Made by a program: the position numbers and the translations under genes
The notes under the pieces: model-generated
Told to the model about the DNA's origin: nothing
What the model saw: only the letters and a program-made list of their open reading frames with translations
The model's database searches: none
Shown: in pieces, positions 52,783 to 61,589 of the stretch
Layout of the letters: each line of letters opens with the position of its first letter
Position numbering within the stretch: position 1 is the first letter of the stretch
Source of the DNA: Mesorhizobium sp. dw_380
GTDB lineage: Bacteria > Pseudomonadota > Alphaproteobacteria > Rhizobiales > Rhizobiaceae
DNA length: 64,000 bases
NCBI RefSeq assembly: GCF_018588885.1
Contig: NZ_JAFFIW010000014.1
Coordinates: 62,001-126,000, forward strand
Direction of reading: 5' to 3'

Positions 52783-54261
52783 CTAGAGTCCACCCATCAG
52801 GTCTTTTACCTTCTTGGCCGCGTCGTCCGCCGCCTGGTCGACGGTCATCGCTCCGGTCAGGGCATTCTGCAGCATGTCCGGGATGATGATGTTCATGATC
52901 TCGGGGGACTGCGGCAGTGCTGGGAATGGGATGCCGTATGGCAGCATCGACGTCGTGACATCGAGGAACTTGATGTTGTCCAGACGTTCCTTCATCCATT
53001 TGGTCTTGAAGCCGTTAAGGTTGCCTGGGTTGGAGCCGGCGTAGGCCATCTTCAGCGACCATTCAGGGCTCGTCCACATGCAGATGATGGCCTTTGCAGC
53101 CGGCTCGTCCACCTTGCCGCCCTCGACATATTCGGGCTTCAAAATGTGTATGTTCGATCCCCCGAACACGACGGCGCGCTTGCCGTCGGGGCCAGTCGGA
53201 ATGAGGCCGTAGCGCATGTTGTCGATGACGGTCTGGGCCTTGTCCTTGTCGGTGCCCGTCGCCTTCTTCTGCAGGTCGAGCATCACATTGTAGTCGGACG
53301 GGTGCGAGATCATCATGCCGAGCTGGCCGGCGACGAACAGCGGCTGGTTGTCGGCCTGCTGGTTGGTGAGCGCCGAAACCGGAACCGACTTGTCACGAAC
53401 ATACATGTCGTACGATGCTTGCAGCGCCGCCTTGCTCTGCGGGCTGTCGAGCTCGACCTGGCTGTAGGTCGGGTTCGCCGTCGCTTCGTCGAAGACGCCG
53501 CCGCCATAGGCCCATAGCTGCGGCATGAAGCGGTACGGCGTGTTGCCGGCATTCTTGCGCGCCACGAGGCCGTAGCCGGCAATGCCGAGCTTGTCGTGGA
53601 TCTGCTTGGAATATTTGACGACGTCGTCCCAGGTTGCCGGGGCCTTGTCCGGATCGAGGCCCGCCCGCTTGAAGATGTCGGCATTCCAGATGAACGCCAT
53701 CGTCTCGTTGTTGGTCGGGATGCCGTAGGTCACGCCCTCCCAGGTCACGGCCTTCATGGCGCCGGGCCAGAAATCATCGGTCGAATAGCCCACATCCTCG
53801 GGCTTGAGCGGCTGCAGATACCCCTTCGAGGCGAACTCGGTACCCCCCAGGATTTGCAGGCGGACCGCCATTGGCGCGGCATTACCTAGGAGCGCCGTGC
53901 GGAACTTGTCGAGAAGGTCGTTATAGGTGAGGGCTTGATCTTCGAGCTGGATGTTCGGATAGGTCTTGCGGAAGGTCTCGAAGAAATCCTTGTAGTACTG
54001 GCGCAGGAGATCGGGGTCGCCCTCGAACACGCCCTGGTACCAGAAAGTCAGTCGCCCCTTGTAATCGAGCGGGGTGACCTTGGCGCAATCGGCCGCCGTG
54101 TCGAAATCCTGTGTTCCCGCGATGGAGCGCACATATTCCGGCGACCACTTGCTCAGGTCGACCGGCGGCGCACCCAACGCCGATGTGGACATCAGCGATG
54201 CCGTCAAAACACCGACGACAGTGCCGCGCAGGACCGCACTGCCGAGCGTAATCCTCGTCAT
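52783..54261 (-). CDS. CUT1 ABC transporter solute-binding protein
   Basis: With the ATG at 54261 (GGGAGG six bases upstream) the product is 492 residues, long for family 1 solute-binding proteins. It has a Sec signal peptide ending around STSALGA. The mature part contains LTFWYQGVFEGDPDLL and NNETMAFIWNADIFKRAGLDP, typical of sugar receptors. It is the first gene of the minus-strand operon and is divergent from a GntR regulator. The ligand is inferred to be a sugar acid or oligosaccharide. Confidence 0.9.
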   Translation of the reverse strand: MTRITLGSAVLRGTVVGVLTASLMSTSALGAPPVDLSKWSPEYVRSIAGTQDFDTAADCAKVTPLDYKGRLTFWYQGVFEGDPDLLRQYYKDFFETFRKTYPNIQLEDQALTYNDLLDKFRTALLGNAAPMAVRLQILGGTEFASKGYLQPLKPEDVGYSTDDFWPGAMKAVTWEGVTYGIPTNNETMAFIWNADIFKRAGLDPDKAPATWDDVVKYSKQIHDKLGIAGYGLVARKNAGNTPYRFMPQLWAYGGGVFDEATANPTYSQVELDSPQSKAALQASYDMYVRDKSVPVSALTNQQADNQPLFVAGQLGMMISHPSDYNVMLDLQKKATGTDKDKAQTVIDNMRYGLIPTGPDGKRAVVFGGSNIHILKPEYVEGGKVDEPAAKAIICMWTSPEWSLKMAYAGSNPGNLNGFKTKWMKERLDNIKFLDVTTSMLPYGIPFPALPQSPEIMNIIIPDMLQNALTGAMTVDQAADDAAKKVKDLMGGL

Positions 54262-54357
54262 AGGTATCCTCCCTGGTTCTCCGCCCTGCGATCGCGAGGC
54301 TGCCTTTGTCGGCACGGTGTACCCTCTCGATCACTTAGTACGTTTTCAGATCGTGGA

Positions 54358-54386
54358 TTGCCTGTCAACGCACTGGATCGTACATT
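54358..54386 (+). promoter_or_regulatory. Possible sigma-70 promoter for the first GntR gene
   Basis: TTGCCT and TACATT are separated by exactly 17 bases, about 60 bases before the GntR start codon. On the opposite strand a TTGACA overlaps this element (54363-54368) and could serve the divergent binding-protein gene, although no well-spaced -10 was found for it. A short inverted pair GTACG (54338-54342) and CGTAC (54379-54383) flanks the region. Confidence 0.35.
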
Positions 54387-54444
54387 GTTTGTGAAAGCCG
54401 TGTGTGATATCGGGCAAGCTGTGTATTGATCTGAGGAGCCCGCC

Positions 54445-55155
54445 TTGGCCGAAATAGGCGATTTCAAAGCCATGCCACCTGTTGGGATTGATCCCATCGG
54501 GGCCTCCAGCGAGGGCGCCTCGCTTTACGAGCGGATCAGGGAAGACATCATCGAGGGACGGCTCGCCGCCAACGAACGGCTTGTGGTCACCGATCTCGCC
54601 CGGCGTCACGGCACATCGACCAACCCCGTGCGCGAAGCGCTGCAGCTGTTGCGTGGGGAGGGCTTTGTCACCTTTGTCGCCAACCGCGGCGCGCGCGTCC
54701 GACCCATAGATCAGGATTTCGTCCGCGATATCTACGAGATCGGTGTCCTGATCGAGCCGGCCCTGACGCGATGGTTTGTGAATATGGCCACCAGCGAGGA
54801 CATCGCCGAACTCGAACGTCTCCAGGGCCTGATCGAAGAGAACAATTTCGCCGACACGTTCAGGCACAGTGAGCTGGATACCGCCTTCCACACCGTGATG
54901 TACCAGCGGCATTACAACCGCCATGCCGCCGAGCTTTGGTGGAAGCATCGCGAAGTGCTGCGAGCCGTGAGCCGGCGTTTCAATTTCACGCTCGCGCGGC
55001 GGGCCGCCATCATGCGCGAGCATCGCGAACTCATCGCGCTGGTGAAGGCGGGAGAAGCCGACAAGGCGGCCGAGCTCGTTTCCCGCCATGTCGAGGGTTC
55101 CGGCCGGCATATTCTCGAACAGATGCGTGCGCGCAACGCCGCTCGGGCCGGATAG
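54445..55155 (+). CDS. GntR-family (FadR/FCD subfamily) regulator
   Basis: The 236-residue protein has a winged helix-turn-helix at about 27-90 (SLYERIREDIIEGRL, STNPVREALQLLRGEGFV) and an all-helical FCD ligand-binding domain at about 95-225. The start is a TTG with GAGGAG six bases upstream; an ATG at 54472 is an alternative. It is divergent from the sugar-acid importer operon and co-directional with three dehydratase genes, so it probably represses both until a sugar acid binds. Confidence 0.9.
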   Translation: MAEIGDFKAMPPVGIDPIGASSEGASLYERIREDIIEGRLAANERLVVTDLARRHGTSTNPVREALQLLRGEGFVTFVANRGARVRPIDQDFVRDIYEIGVLIEPALTRWFVNMATSEDIAELERLQGLIEENNFADTFRHSELDTAFHTVMYQRHYNRHAAELWWKHREVLRAVSRRFNFTLARRAAIMREHRELIALVKAGEADKAAELVSRHVEGSGRHILEQMRARNAARAG

Positions 55156-55211
55156 GACGAGAGGTCTAGTCCAGAACATCGTGCCTGACATTTCAGACAA
55201 AGGGAGTTGAG

Positions 55212-56378
55212 ATGAAAATCACGAGCATCCGGCCGTGGCTGATCAAGTCCGATGCTTCCTATTGGGGAGAGTACCTGTTCGTCGAGGTGACGACCGACGA
55301 AGGGGTGAGTGGGTGGGGAGAAATCACCACCACGACGAGGCTCGCCAACCGCGCCCTCTGTACGATCCTGCGGCAGATCGGTGCCGCGGTGACAGGCGAG
55401 GACCCAGCGCGCATCGAGCATCTCTGGCACAAGATTTTCCGCAGCTTCACCTATATGGGCAGCCGCGGCGCCGCCGTCGAATGCGTGAGCGCCATCGACA
55501 TAGCCTTGTGGGACATCCGGGGCAAAGTTTTGGGCAAGCCGATCTACGAGTTGCTGGGCGGACCAGTCCGCGATGAAATCGCGCTCTACACCCATCCCAA
55601 CCAGGCCAAATTCACCAGCAAGGACGCTGTGGTCCGCGAAATCTTGGACATCGTCGAGTCCGGACACACCGCGCTCAAGTTCGATCCTTTCCCCCACCAG
55701 GGCCGTAGTGCCGACGGCGTGTCCCGCGAACAGCGGGACGGCTACCTCGATGGCGGCATGACGCGCAAGGACGAGCGCGAGGCCGCCGAACTCACGGCTT
55801 TGATCCGCGAAACGGCGGGGCCCGATGTCGACATTCTCATCGATGCGCATGGCCGCTTCGACGTTCCGACCGCCATTCGCCTCTGTCGGAGCCTCGAGGA
55901 AGCGGGCCAGATCGACTGGTTTGAGGAGCCGTGCCCGCCCGAGAGCCTCAACGCCCTCAAGCAGGTGCGTGAGAAGGTCAGTGCCGCCATCTCGTGGGGC
56001 GAGCGCGGCCACACGAAGTGGGATTTCGTGCCGGTACTCGAGAACAGGCTTGCCGACTACATCATGCCGGACGTCACCTGGACCGGCGGCATTACCGAGC
56101 TCAAGAAGATCTCCGCCCTATGCGAAGCCTATTACATCCCCGTCTCGCCACATGACGCCGCGGGACCGATCAACGTGGTCGCGGGAGCGCAGGTGATGAT
56201 GACCGTTCCCAACTTCTACAAGCTCGAAACGTCGGAGTGGAACCTGGGCAAATACGATCACCTCATCGACAGACCGCTCGACGTTTCGAACGGCAGCCTC
56301 AGGCTGACGGCGAAGCCTGGTCTCGGCGTTGAGATGAACCGCGACTACCTGCAGGCCCACGAGATCGAGCTGGGCTAG
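55212..56378 (+). CDS. Enolase-superfamily dehydratase, mandelate racemase subgroup (2)
   Basis: The 388-residue enzyme has metal ligands Asp211 (LIDAHGRF), Glu238 (WFEEP) and Glu264 (WGERG), and His314 (SPHDAAGP) as the likely general acid/base, in the manner of galactonate-type dehydratases. It likely removes water from an aldonate or uronate-derived acid. A GGGAG ribosome binding site precedes the ATG. It lies 56 nt after the GntR gene and is followed by a related gene 58 nt downstream. Confidence 0.88.
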   Translation: MKITSIRPWLIKSDASYWGEYLFVEVTTDEGVSGWGEITTTTRLANRALCTILRQIGAAVTGEDPARIEHLWHKIFRSFTYMGSRGAAVECVSAIDIALWDIRGKVLGKPIYELLGGPVRDEIALYTHPNQAKFTSKDAVVREILDIVESGHTALKFDPFPHQGRSADGVSREQRDGYLDGGMTRKDEREAAELTALIRETAGPDVDILIDAHGRFDVPTAIRLCRSLEEAGQIDWFEEPCPPESLNALKQVREKVSAAISWGERGHTKWDFVPVLENRLADYIMPDVTWTGGITELKKISALCEAYYIPVSPHDAAGPINVVAGAQVMMTVPNFYKLETSEWNLGKYDHLIDRPLDVSNGSLRLTAKPGLGVEMNRDYLQAHEIELG

Positions 56379-56436
56379 CCCCGCGAGCCGCACAGCGTGT
56401 GGCGCACAAGTCCGCCAACCAGAACGAGGATAAGTC

Positions 56437-57795
56437 ATGCCAAAGACGGGTGGAGCCGACGAGGCGCTCAATCGGGTAAACACGAACTCCAAACCATCCG
56501 AGCTTCGCATCACCGACATGCGGGTAGCCGAGATCGTCGGCGCACCGTTTACCACGGCGCTGCTCAAGATTTACACCAACCAGGGCATCGTCGGGCTTGG
56601 CGAGGTGCGCGACGGCGCCAGCGCCACCTACGCGCTGATGCTGAAGAGCCGGCTGCTTGGCGAGAACCCCTGCGACATCGACCGCCTGTTCCGGCGGATC
56701 AAGCAGTTCGGCGGGCACGGCCGGCAAGGCGGCGGCGTCTCCGCGGTCGAAATCGCGCTGTGGGATCTCGCCGGCAAGGCCTATGGCGTCCCTATCTACC
56801 AGATGCTCGGCGGCCGGTTCCGGGAGAAGGTGCGCCTCTATTGCGATACTGACGCCGAGAAACCGAGCGGCACCGAGACCGGCAAGCGCCTCAAGGAGCG
56901 GATGGACCGCGGGTTTACTTTCTTGAAGATGGACTTGGGCTTGATGCAAATAGCCCATATTCCGGGCGCGGTGGTCGCGCCCGCCGGCGCGCTCGAAGGA
57001 TTTCACGGCAATCCGCGCGGCCGCGGCGGCTCATTAGAGGAGCGCAAGACCCGCAACCTCGCCTATGGCGCGCAGAACGTGCAGCATCCGTTCACAGGTC
57101 TGCATTTCACCGAGAAGGGCATCGACCTGCTCGAGCAGTATATCCACCAGGTTCGCGAGATCATCGGCTACGAGATCCCGCTCGCCATCGACCATGTCGG
57201 CCACATCTCGCTGCAGGACGGAATCCGCCTCGCCAGGCGGATTGAAAAATACGTGCCGGCCTGGCTCGAGGATGTGATCCCGTGGCAGCACACCGAACAG
57301 TACCGCCAACTGCAGGACGCCACCACTGTGCCGATCTGCACCGGCGAGGACATCTACCTCAAGGAGGGCTTCGAGCCTCTGCTCAAGAGCGGCGGCCTCT
57401 CCGTTATCCACCCGGACCTGCTCACCAGCGGTGGCATCCTCGAAACCAAGAAGATCGGCGACATGGCGCAGGACCACGGCGTCGCCATGGCCATCCATAT
57501 GGCCGAGAGTCCAATCGCCGCAATGGCCGCGGCACATGTCGCGACCGCCACCGAAAATTTCATGGCGCTTGAATACCACTCCGCCGATGTCGACTGGTGG
57601 GACGATATCGTGACCGGCGTTCCCAAGCCGCTCGTCAAGGACGGCTTCATCACCGTGCCCGACAAGCCGGGGCTGGGCATAGACGATGTGGTCGACGAGC
57701 TGATCAGCCAGCATCTGCAGCCCGGTGTCACGGGGATATGGCAATCCACCGAGCATTGGGACAATGAATATAGCTGGGACCGGACCTGGAGTTAG
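56437..57795 (+). CDS. Enolase-superfamily enzyme, mandelate racemase subgroup (3)
   Basis: The 452-residue protein is longer than most members. It has Lys164 (FLKMD), metal ligands Asp252 (AIDHVGH), Glu278 (WLEDV) and Glu304 (TGEDIY), and His354 (AIHMAES). A segment at about 170-225 ([14 protein letters not shown]) is an extra loop compared with its neighbours and may shape the active site. The ligand pattern fits a sugar-acid dehydratase; the substrate is unknown. Confidence 0.85.
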   Translation: MPKTGGADEALNRVNTNSKPSELRITDMRVAEIVGAPFTTALLKIYTNQGIVGLGEVRDGASATYALMLKSRLLGENPCDIDRLFRRIKQFGGHGRQGGGVSAVEIALWDLAGKAYGVPIYQMLGGRFREKVRLYCDTDAEKPSGTETGKRLKERMDRGFTFLKMDLGLMQIAHIPGAVVAPAGALEGFHGNPRGRGGSLEERKTRNLAYGAQNVQHPFTGLHFTEKGIDLLEQYIHQVREIIGYEIPLAIDHVGHISLQDGIRLARRIEKYVPAWLEDVIPWQHTEQYRQLQDATTVPICTGEDIYLKEGFEPLLKSGGLSVIHPDLLTSGGILETKKIGDMAQDHGVAMAIHMAESPIAAMAAAHVATATENFMALEYHSADVDWWDDIVTGVPKPLVKDGFITVPDKPGLGIDDVVDELISQHLQPGVTGIWQSTEHWDNEYSWDRTWS

Positions 57796-57899
57796 CCCAG
57801 ACCCCCTGCACTCATTCCCCCCAGGCTCACAGGGCCAACGACCGACCATTCGTGTCGACCTCTCCCAAGGGAGAGGCGAAGAAAGAAACGGACGAAACC

Positions 57900-58226
57900 A
57901 TGATCTACGAACTGCGTATCTATGACTGCCTGCCGGGCAGGATGCCGGCTTTGCTCAAGCGCTTTTCCGACCAAACGCTGGCCATCTGGGAGAGGCATGG
58001 CATCCGCCAAGCCGGGTTTTTCACCACGGCGATCGGCGAAAACAGCAATCGCCTCACCTATTTCCTCGCCTGGGAATCGCTGGCCGAGCGTGAGGCGAAA
58101 TGGGCGGCTTTCGTCACCGATCCGGCATGGCACAGGGCCCGGGACGAGTCTGAGTGCGACGGGCAGATCATTGCCAATATCAGCAGCCAGCTGCTCACGC
58201 CGACAGCTTTCTCGTCTGTGAAATAG
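57900..58226 (+). CDS. NIPSNAP-family small protein
   Basis: The 108-residue protein starts MIYELRIYDCLPGRMPALL and has LTYFLAWESLAEREAKWAAF, the ferredoxin-like pattern of NIPSNAP proteins. An in-frame GTG at 57852 would add 16 charged residues and is less likely. Function is not known for certain; members are often found in catabolic operons and may act as small binding or isomerase-like proteins. It sits between two dehydratase genes, 9 nt before the next. Confidence 0.85.
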   Translation: MIYELRIYDCLPGRMPALLKRFSDQTLAIWERHGIRQAGFFTTAIGENSNRLTYFLAWESLAEREAKWAAFVTDPAWHRARDESECDGQIIANISSQLLTPTAFSSVK

Positions 58227-58235
58227 GACTGCGCC

Positions 58236-59435
58236 ATGAAGATCACCGACCTGCGCTGCGCCGTCATCGGCAAGCACCCGATCGTCCGCATCGTGACCGA
58301 CGAAGGCCTCCATGGCCTTGGCGAAGTCGAGTTCACAAAGACCTATCTCAAGCCCTTTGTGCTGCATTTCCGTGAAGCGCTGATCGGCGAGGACCCGACC
58401 GACGTCGAGCGGGTGATGCTGAAGATCCGCCAGCGCGGCTCGTTCAAGCCCTATGGCGCCGCGGTCTCCGCCATCGAGCACGCGCTGTGGGACATTGCCG
58501 GCAAGGCGGCAGGCGTGCCGGTCTACAAACTGCTCGGCGGCAAGGTGCGCGACAAGGTGCGCGTCTACAACGGCTCGATCCGCCGGAAGCGCAGCGGCGA
58601 CCGGCCGGAGGATTACGCCGCCGACGTCAAATGGATGATGGAGCAGCCGCAGAACTTCTTCATGGTCAAGCAGGGAATCTCGTTCCACTCCAACATGAAG
58701 GACAGCATCGAGGGCTTCCATTACGGCGTGACGCAGAAGAAGGCCGGCTATCACGGCGTCATGGATCAGGGCGTGATCAGCGAGCGCGGTTTCAATCACA
58801 TGCTCGACTGCGTGATCGCGATGAAGGAAGTGCTGGGCGACAAGGTCAGCCTGGCGCTCGACTGCGGCCCGGGCTGGATGCTGCCCGATGCGATCAAGTT
58901 CGCTCGCGCGGTCGAAAAGTACAATTTGATGTGGCTCGAGGACATGCTGACCGGCGACTATGTGCCATGGGTCAATCCGCAGGCCTATCGGGAGCTGACC
59001 ACCTCCACCTCGACGCCGATCCACACCGGCGAGCAGATCTACCTCAGGCACAATTTCAAGGAGTTGATCGAGACGCAAGCGGTGCGCGTCATCGGTCCCG
59101 ATCCTGCCGATATCGGCGGTATTGCCGAGCTCAAATGGGTCGCCGAGCATGCCTATATGCACTCGATCCTGATGGCGCCGCACGGAACAGCGAACGGCCT
59201 GCTCGGCCTCGGCGCGCTGATCAATGTCTGCGCCACTCTGCCCGCCAACTACATCGCCTTCGAATATCCCAGCGCCTCGGATCCCTGGTGGAACGACATT
59301 GTCATCGGCCTGCCCAAGCAGGTGGTGGAGGATTCGATGATCGACCTGCTCGAAGCGCCCGGGCTCGGCCTCGATATCGACCCCGAGGGCGCCAGGAAGT
59401 ATCTGCTGGAGGAGGACGCCGGGTTCTTTGACTGA
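58236..59435 (+). CDS. Enolase-superfamily enzyme, mandelate racemase subgroup (4)
   Basis: The 399-residue protein has Lys145 (FMVKQG), metal ligands Asp209 (LALDCGPG), Glu235 (WLEDM) and Glu266 (TGEQIY), and His316 (APHGTAN). It resembles the enzyme at 56437 in ligand pattern (WLED and TGE motifs) but lacks its long extra N-terminus. Probably another acid-sugar dehydratase. It converges with the minus-strand gene at 59550. Confidence 0.86.
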   Translation: MKITDLRCAVIGKHPIVRIVTDEGLHGLGEVEFTKTYLKPFVLHFREALIGEDPTDVERVMLKIRQRGSFKPYGAAVSAIEHALWDIAGKAAGVPVYKLLGGKVRDKVRVYNGSIRRKRSGDRPEDYAADVKWMMEQPQNFFMVKQGISFHSNMKDSIEGFHYGVTQKKAGYHGVMDQGVISERGFNHMLDCVIAMKEVLGDKVSLALDCGPGWMLPDAIKFARAVEKYNLMWLEDMLTGDYVPWVNPQAYRELTTSTSTPIHTGEQIYLRHNFKELIETQAVRVIGPDPADIGGIAELKWVAEHAYMHSILMAPHGTANGLLGLGALINVCATLPANYIAFEYPSASDPWWNDIVIGLPKQVVEDSMIDLLEAPGLGLDIDPEGARKYLLEEDAGFFD

Positions 59436-59549
59436 TGGGGCATCGACCGGGCTATCCATGCCGGCGCCGGATCGGCGGACGCAAGGCGTTATTGCCGCTG
59501 CTTCTGTGCGCTGCCGCCTCATCAAGCGGCCGTCCTCACTCGCTCTTTC

Positions 59550-60692
59550 TCAACCCGGGCCGGTGAGGCGCGGATTTTCTGGCGCGGCACCCAGCTCCGA
59601 TCGCGCCAGGCGCTTTGGCCTGATCCATTCGCCGCGCGCTTTTTCGGATAGTACCAATCCATGGCCAGGCCGATCGGGCGCATAAATATAACCGTCTCGG
59701 ATTTCGACAGGCTGTTCCACCAGATGATCGAAGTTCTGGAACGAATATTCCAGCCATTCGACTTCAGGAAGCGCAACCGCCATATGCACGCCAACCTCGA
59801 GGAAAGTGTTGCCGATGCTGACCGGTATCCCGAGTTCAGCGGCCAGCCATCCGATGCGCATGACATCCGTCACTTGGCCGTGGACATTCAGGATATCGGC
59901 CGCATCGGCTTGCAGAAGAAGCCGCTTGCCATGGAGGTCAAGATACTCGCCGCTGTTGATCTGGGTCCATGTCACGGCGTGCCTGAGCGTTCTCAAGCCT
60001 TCATGGTCGTGACGCAGGATCGGATCCTCGACCCAGAGAAGGTCGTGACCGGCGTCGCGAATGGCCATCAATTTCACCAGCGCTTCCTTCGAGCTCCACG
60101 CCTCGTTCGGATCGATCATCACCTTCGAGCCTGCCGGAACGCAGGTCTTCAATAGCTCCAGGCGGTGCAGATCGCGGTCGAAATCCGGGTGGCCGACCTT
60201 GATCTTGAACGCGGAATAGCCAAGCGAAGCCGCATGGGAGAACAACGTCACGAAGCCGTCATCGTCGAGGTGGAAATCGAGGCCGCTTGCATAGGCTTTC
60301 ACGCGGTTGCGCCGACTGCCAAGCAGGACGTGAAGGGGTAGGCCAGCCTCTTTTGCCGCAAGATCCCAAAGCGCCACCTGAACCGCTTCGTGAAAAGGAA
60401 GGGAGTAAGCCCGTTGATTGCCGCCGCGCGGGCGGTTCACACGGTGAACCAGCGCGATCGCCTTGTGTCCCTTCAAGCTCGGCCAAACCTCATGTTCGAA
60501 AACGGTCTCGATCTCCGTCTGATCAGGCAGTGGATTGAAGAGCGTCTGGATGAAACCCAGCCCCACCTCGCCACTTTCGGAAACGAGTTCCAGCGCGGCG
60601 ACGTTGACATCATCCGCTCGAACCTGACTGTCCCCGATAACCCGGTCGCGGGCGAACTGAAATCGGGTTATACGAAAATGCGAAAGGCTCAT
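59550..60692 (-). CDS. Enolase-superfamily enzyme, mandelate racemase subgroup (5)
   Basis: The 380-residue protein has a KxK pair (Lys163, Lys165 in FKIKV), Asp194 (MIDPNEAW), Glu222 (WVEDP) and Glu249 (NSGEYL). The KxK arrangement is typical of mandelate racemase and muconate-lactonising relatives, so it could be a racemase/epimerase as well as a dehydratase. An open frame continues upstream to 60827, but the ATG at 60692 fits the family start (MSLSHFRITRFQF). It is divergent from the second GntR gene. Confidence 0.85.
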   Translation of the reverse strand: MSLSHFRITRFQFARDRVIGDSQVRADDVNVAALELVSESGEVGLGFIQTLFNPLPDQTEIETVFEHEVWPSLKGHKAIALVHRVNRPRGGNQRAYSLPFHEAVQVALWDLAAKEAGLPLHVLLGSRRNRVKAYASGLDFHLDDDGFVTLFSHAASLGYSAFKIKVGHPDFDRDLHRLELLKTCVPAGSKVMIDPNEAWSSKEALVKLMAIRDAGHDLLWVEDPILRHDHEGLRTLRHAVTWTQINSGEYLDLHGKRLLLQADAADILNVHGQVTDVMRIGWLAAELGIPVSIGNTFLEVGVHMAVALPEVEWLEYSFQNFDHLVEQPVEIRDGYIYAPDRPGHGLVLSEKARGEWIRPKRLARSELGAAPENPRLTGPG

Positions 60693-60725
60693 CACAGGGG
60701 CTTTCTGATCGCTTACGATCATCAA

Positions 60726-60739
60726 CTGATCTATCAGAT
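60726..60739. promoter_or_regulatory. Candidate GntR operator, site 1 (CTGATCTATCAGAT)
   Basis: The core CTGAT-CT-ATCAG is a perfect palindrome apart from its 2-base centre. It lies between the divergent dehydratase gene (start 60692) and the GntR gene (start 60775). A nearly identical sequence, differing at one base in 14, lies before the neighbouring importer at 61547. Immediately downstream AGATGGCATCT (60736-60746) is also self-complementary. Confidence 0.6.
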
Positions 60740-60774
60740 GGCATCTTAGTACCGGACCAATGGAGGTGCCGCAA

Positions 60775-61461
60775 GTGGCGGGCAAAGCAAAAACTGTCTC
60801 TCGTCCCCTCGCGGCGGCCGCCCGCATGAGCGATGTCGCCTACGAGCGTATCCTGGAAGGCTTGTTCGACCGACGCGTTCCAGCTGGAGCATTCATCTCG
60901 CAAAACGAGCTGTCCGCGATCGTCGACGTGCCTGTCGCCCCGCTTCGCGACGCCCTGCGCGTTCTGGAAGCGGAAGGGATTCTGACCATCCACCCGCGCT
61001 CCGGCATCCAATTCATCAGGCCCGGCATGGAGCTTACGCGTGCCACCTACCAATTCCGCTCCATCATTGAGCGCGCGGCGGTCCGTGTCTTTGCAGAGCA
61101 AGGCGATGAAGCCGTCATGAATGCCTTGGAAATCCGCCATTCCAGGCTACTTCGGCGTGTGGAGCGGGACGGCCTCGGAAAGGAACATCTGGAGGAGATG
61201 GATGCGCTGGAGGGAGAGTTGCACGGCGCGGTTATCGCCGCACTGCGCAATCCTCTGATCGACAGCACCTACCGGCGCATGCACAATTATCTGCGTCTGC
61301 TGCGGCTCGATAGGAAGATTACAGCACCCATCATGGTCCGGACGCTCAAGGAACACCTCGACATCCTCGAAGCTTGCAGCACAAGGAATGCCGACGCCGC
61401 CGAAGGAAGACTGCAAGCACATTTTCAGGCAGCGATGCAGCGGAACCTCGGTCTCGTCTGA
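60775..61461 (+). CDS. GntR-family (FCD) regulator of the second sugar importer
   Basis: The 228-residue protein has a winged helix-turn-helix at about 15-80 (RMSDVAYERILEGLF, VAPLRDALRVLEAEGIL) and an FCD domain at about 85-220. A GTG at 60775 with GGAGG eight bases upstream is the preferred start; an ATG at 60760 is possible. It is divergent from a dehydratase gene and upstream of an importer, and near-identical palindromes occur in front of both, pointing to direct control. Confidence 0.88.
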   Translation: MAGKAKTVSRPLAAAARMSDVAYERILEGLFDRRVPAGAFISQNELSAIVDVPVAPLRDALRVLEAEGILTIHPRSGIQFIRPGMELTRATYQFRSIIERAAVRVFAEQGDEAVMNALEIRHSRLLRRVERDGLGKEHLEEMDALEGELHGAVIAALRNPLIDSTYRRMHNYLRLLRLDRKITAPIMVRTLKEHLDILEACSTRNADAAEGRLQAHFQAAMQRNLGLV

Positions 61462-61546
61462 CAGGTCAAGGGCGATCCCTCTGTTTGCCAGTTGCGCGCG
61501 CCGGCGCGGTTGCATGGCGTGGGAAAGGATGCTACCGAAACTTCAC

Positions 61547-61572
61547 CTGATCGATCAGATTGACGATCTGAT
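61547..61572. promoter_or_regulatory. Candidate GntR operator, site 2 (CTGATCGATCAGAT and ATCTGAT)
   Basis: CTGATCGATCAG is a perfect 12-bp palindrome at 61547-61558. Its right half joins a second inverted pair, ATCAGAT-TGACG-ATCTGAT (61554-61572), with perfect 7-base arms. The site lies about 20 bp upstream of the solute-binding protein start at 61590. A possible promoter, TTGCAT (61510-61515) and TACCGA (61533-61538) 17 bases apart, precedes it, so binding here would block transcription. Confidence 0.6.
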
Positions 61573-61589
61573 ATCTTGGAGGAGATCGC

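Noticed and set aside
59461..59470. CCGGCGCCGG palindrome between two convergent genes
   Set aside because: It is a fully self-complementary run with no loop and no T-tract, so it is not a convincing terminator.
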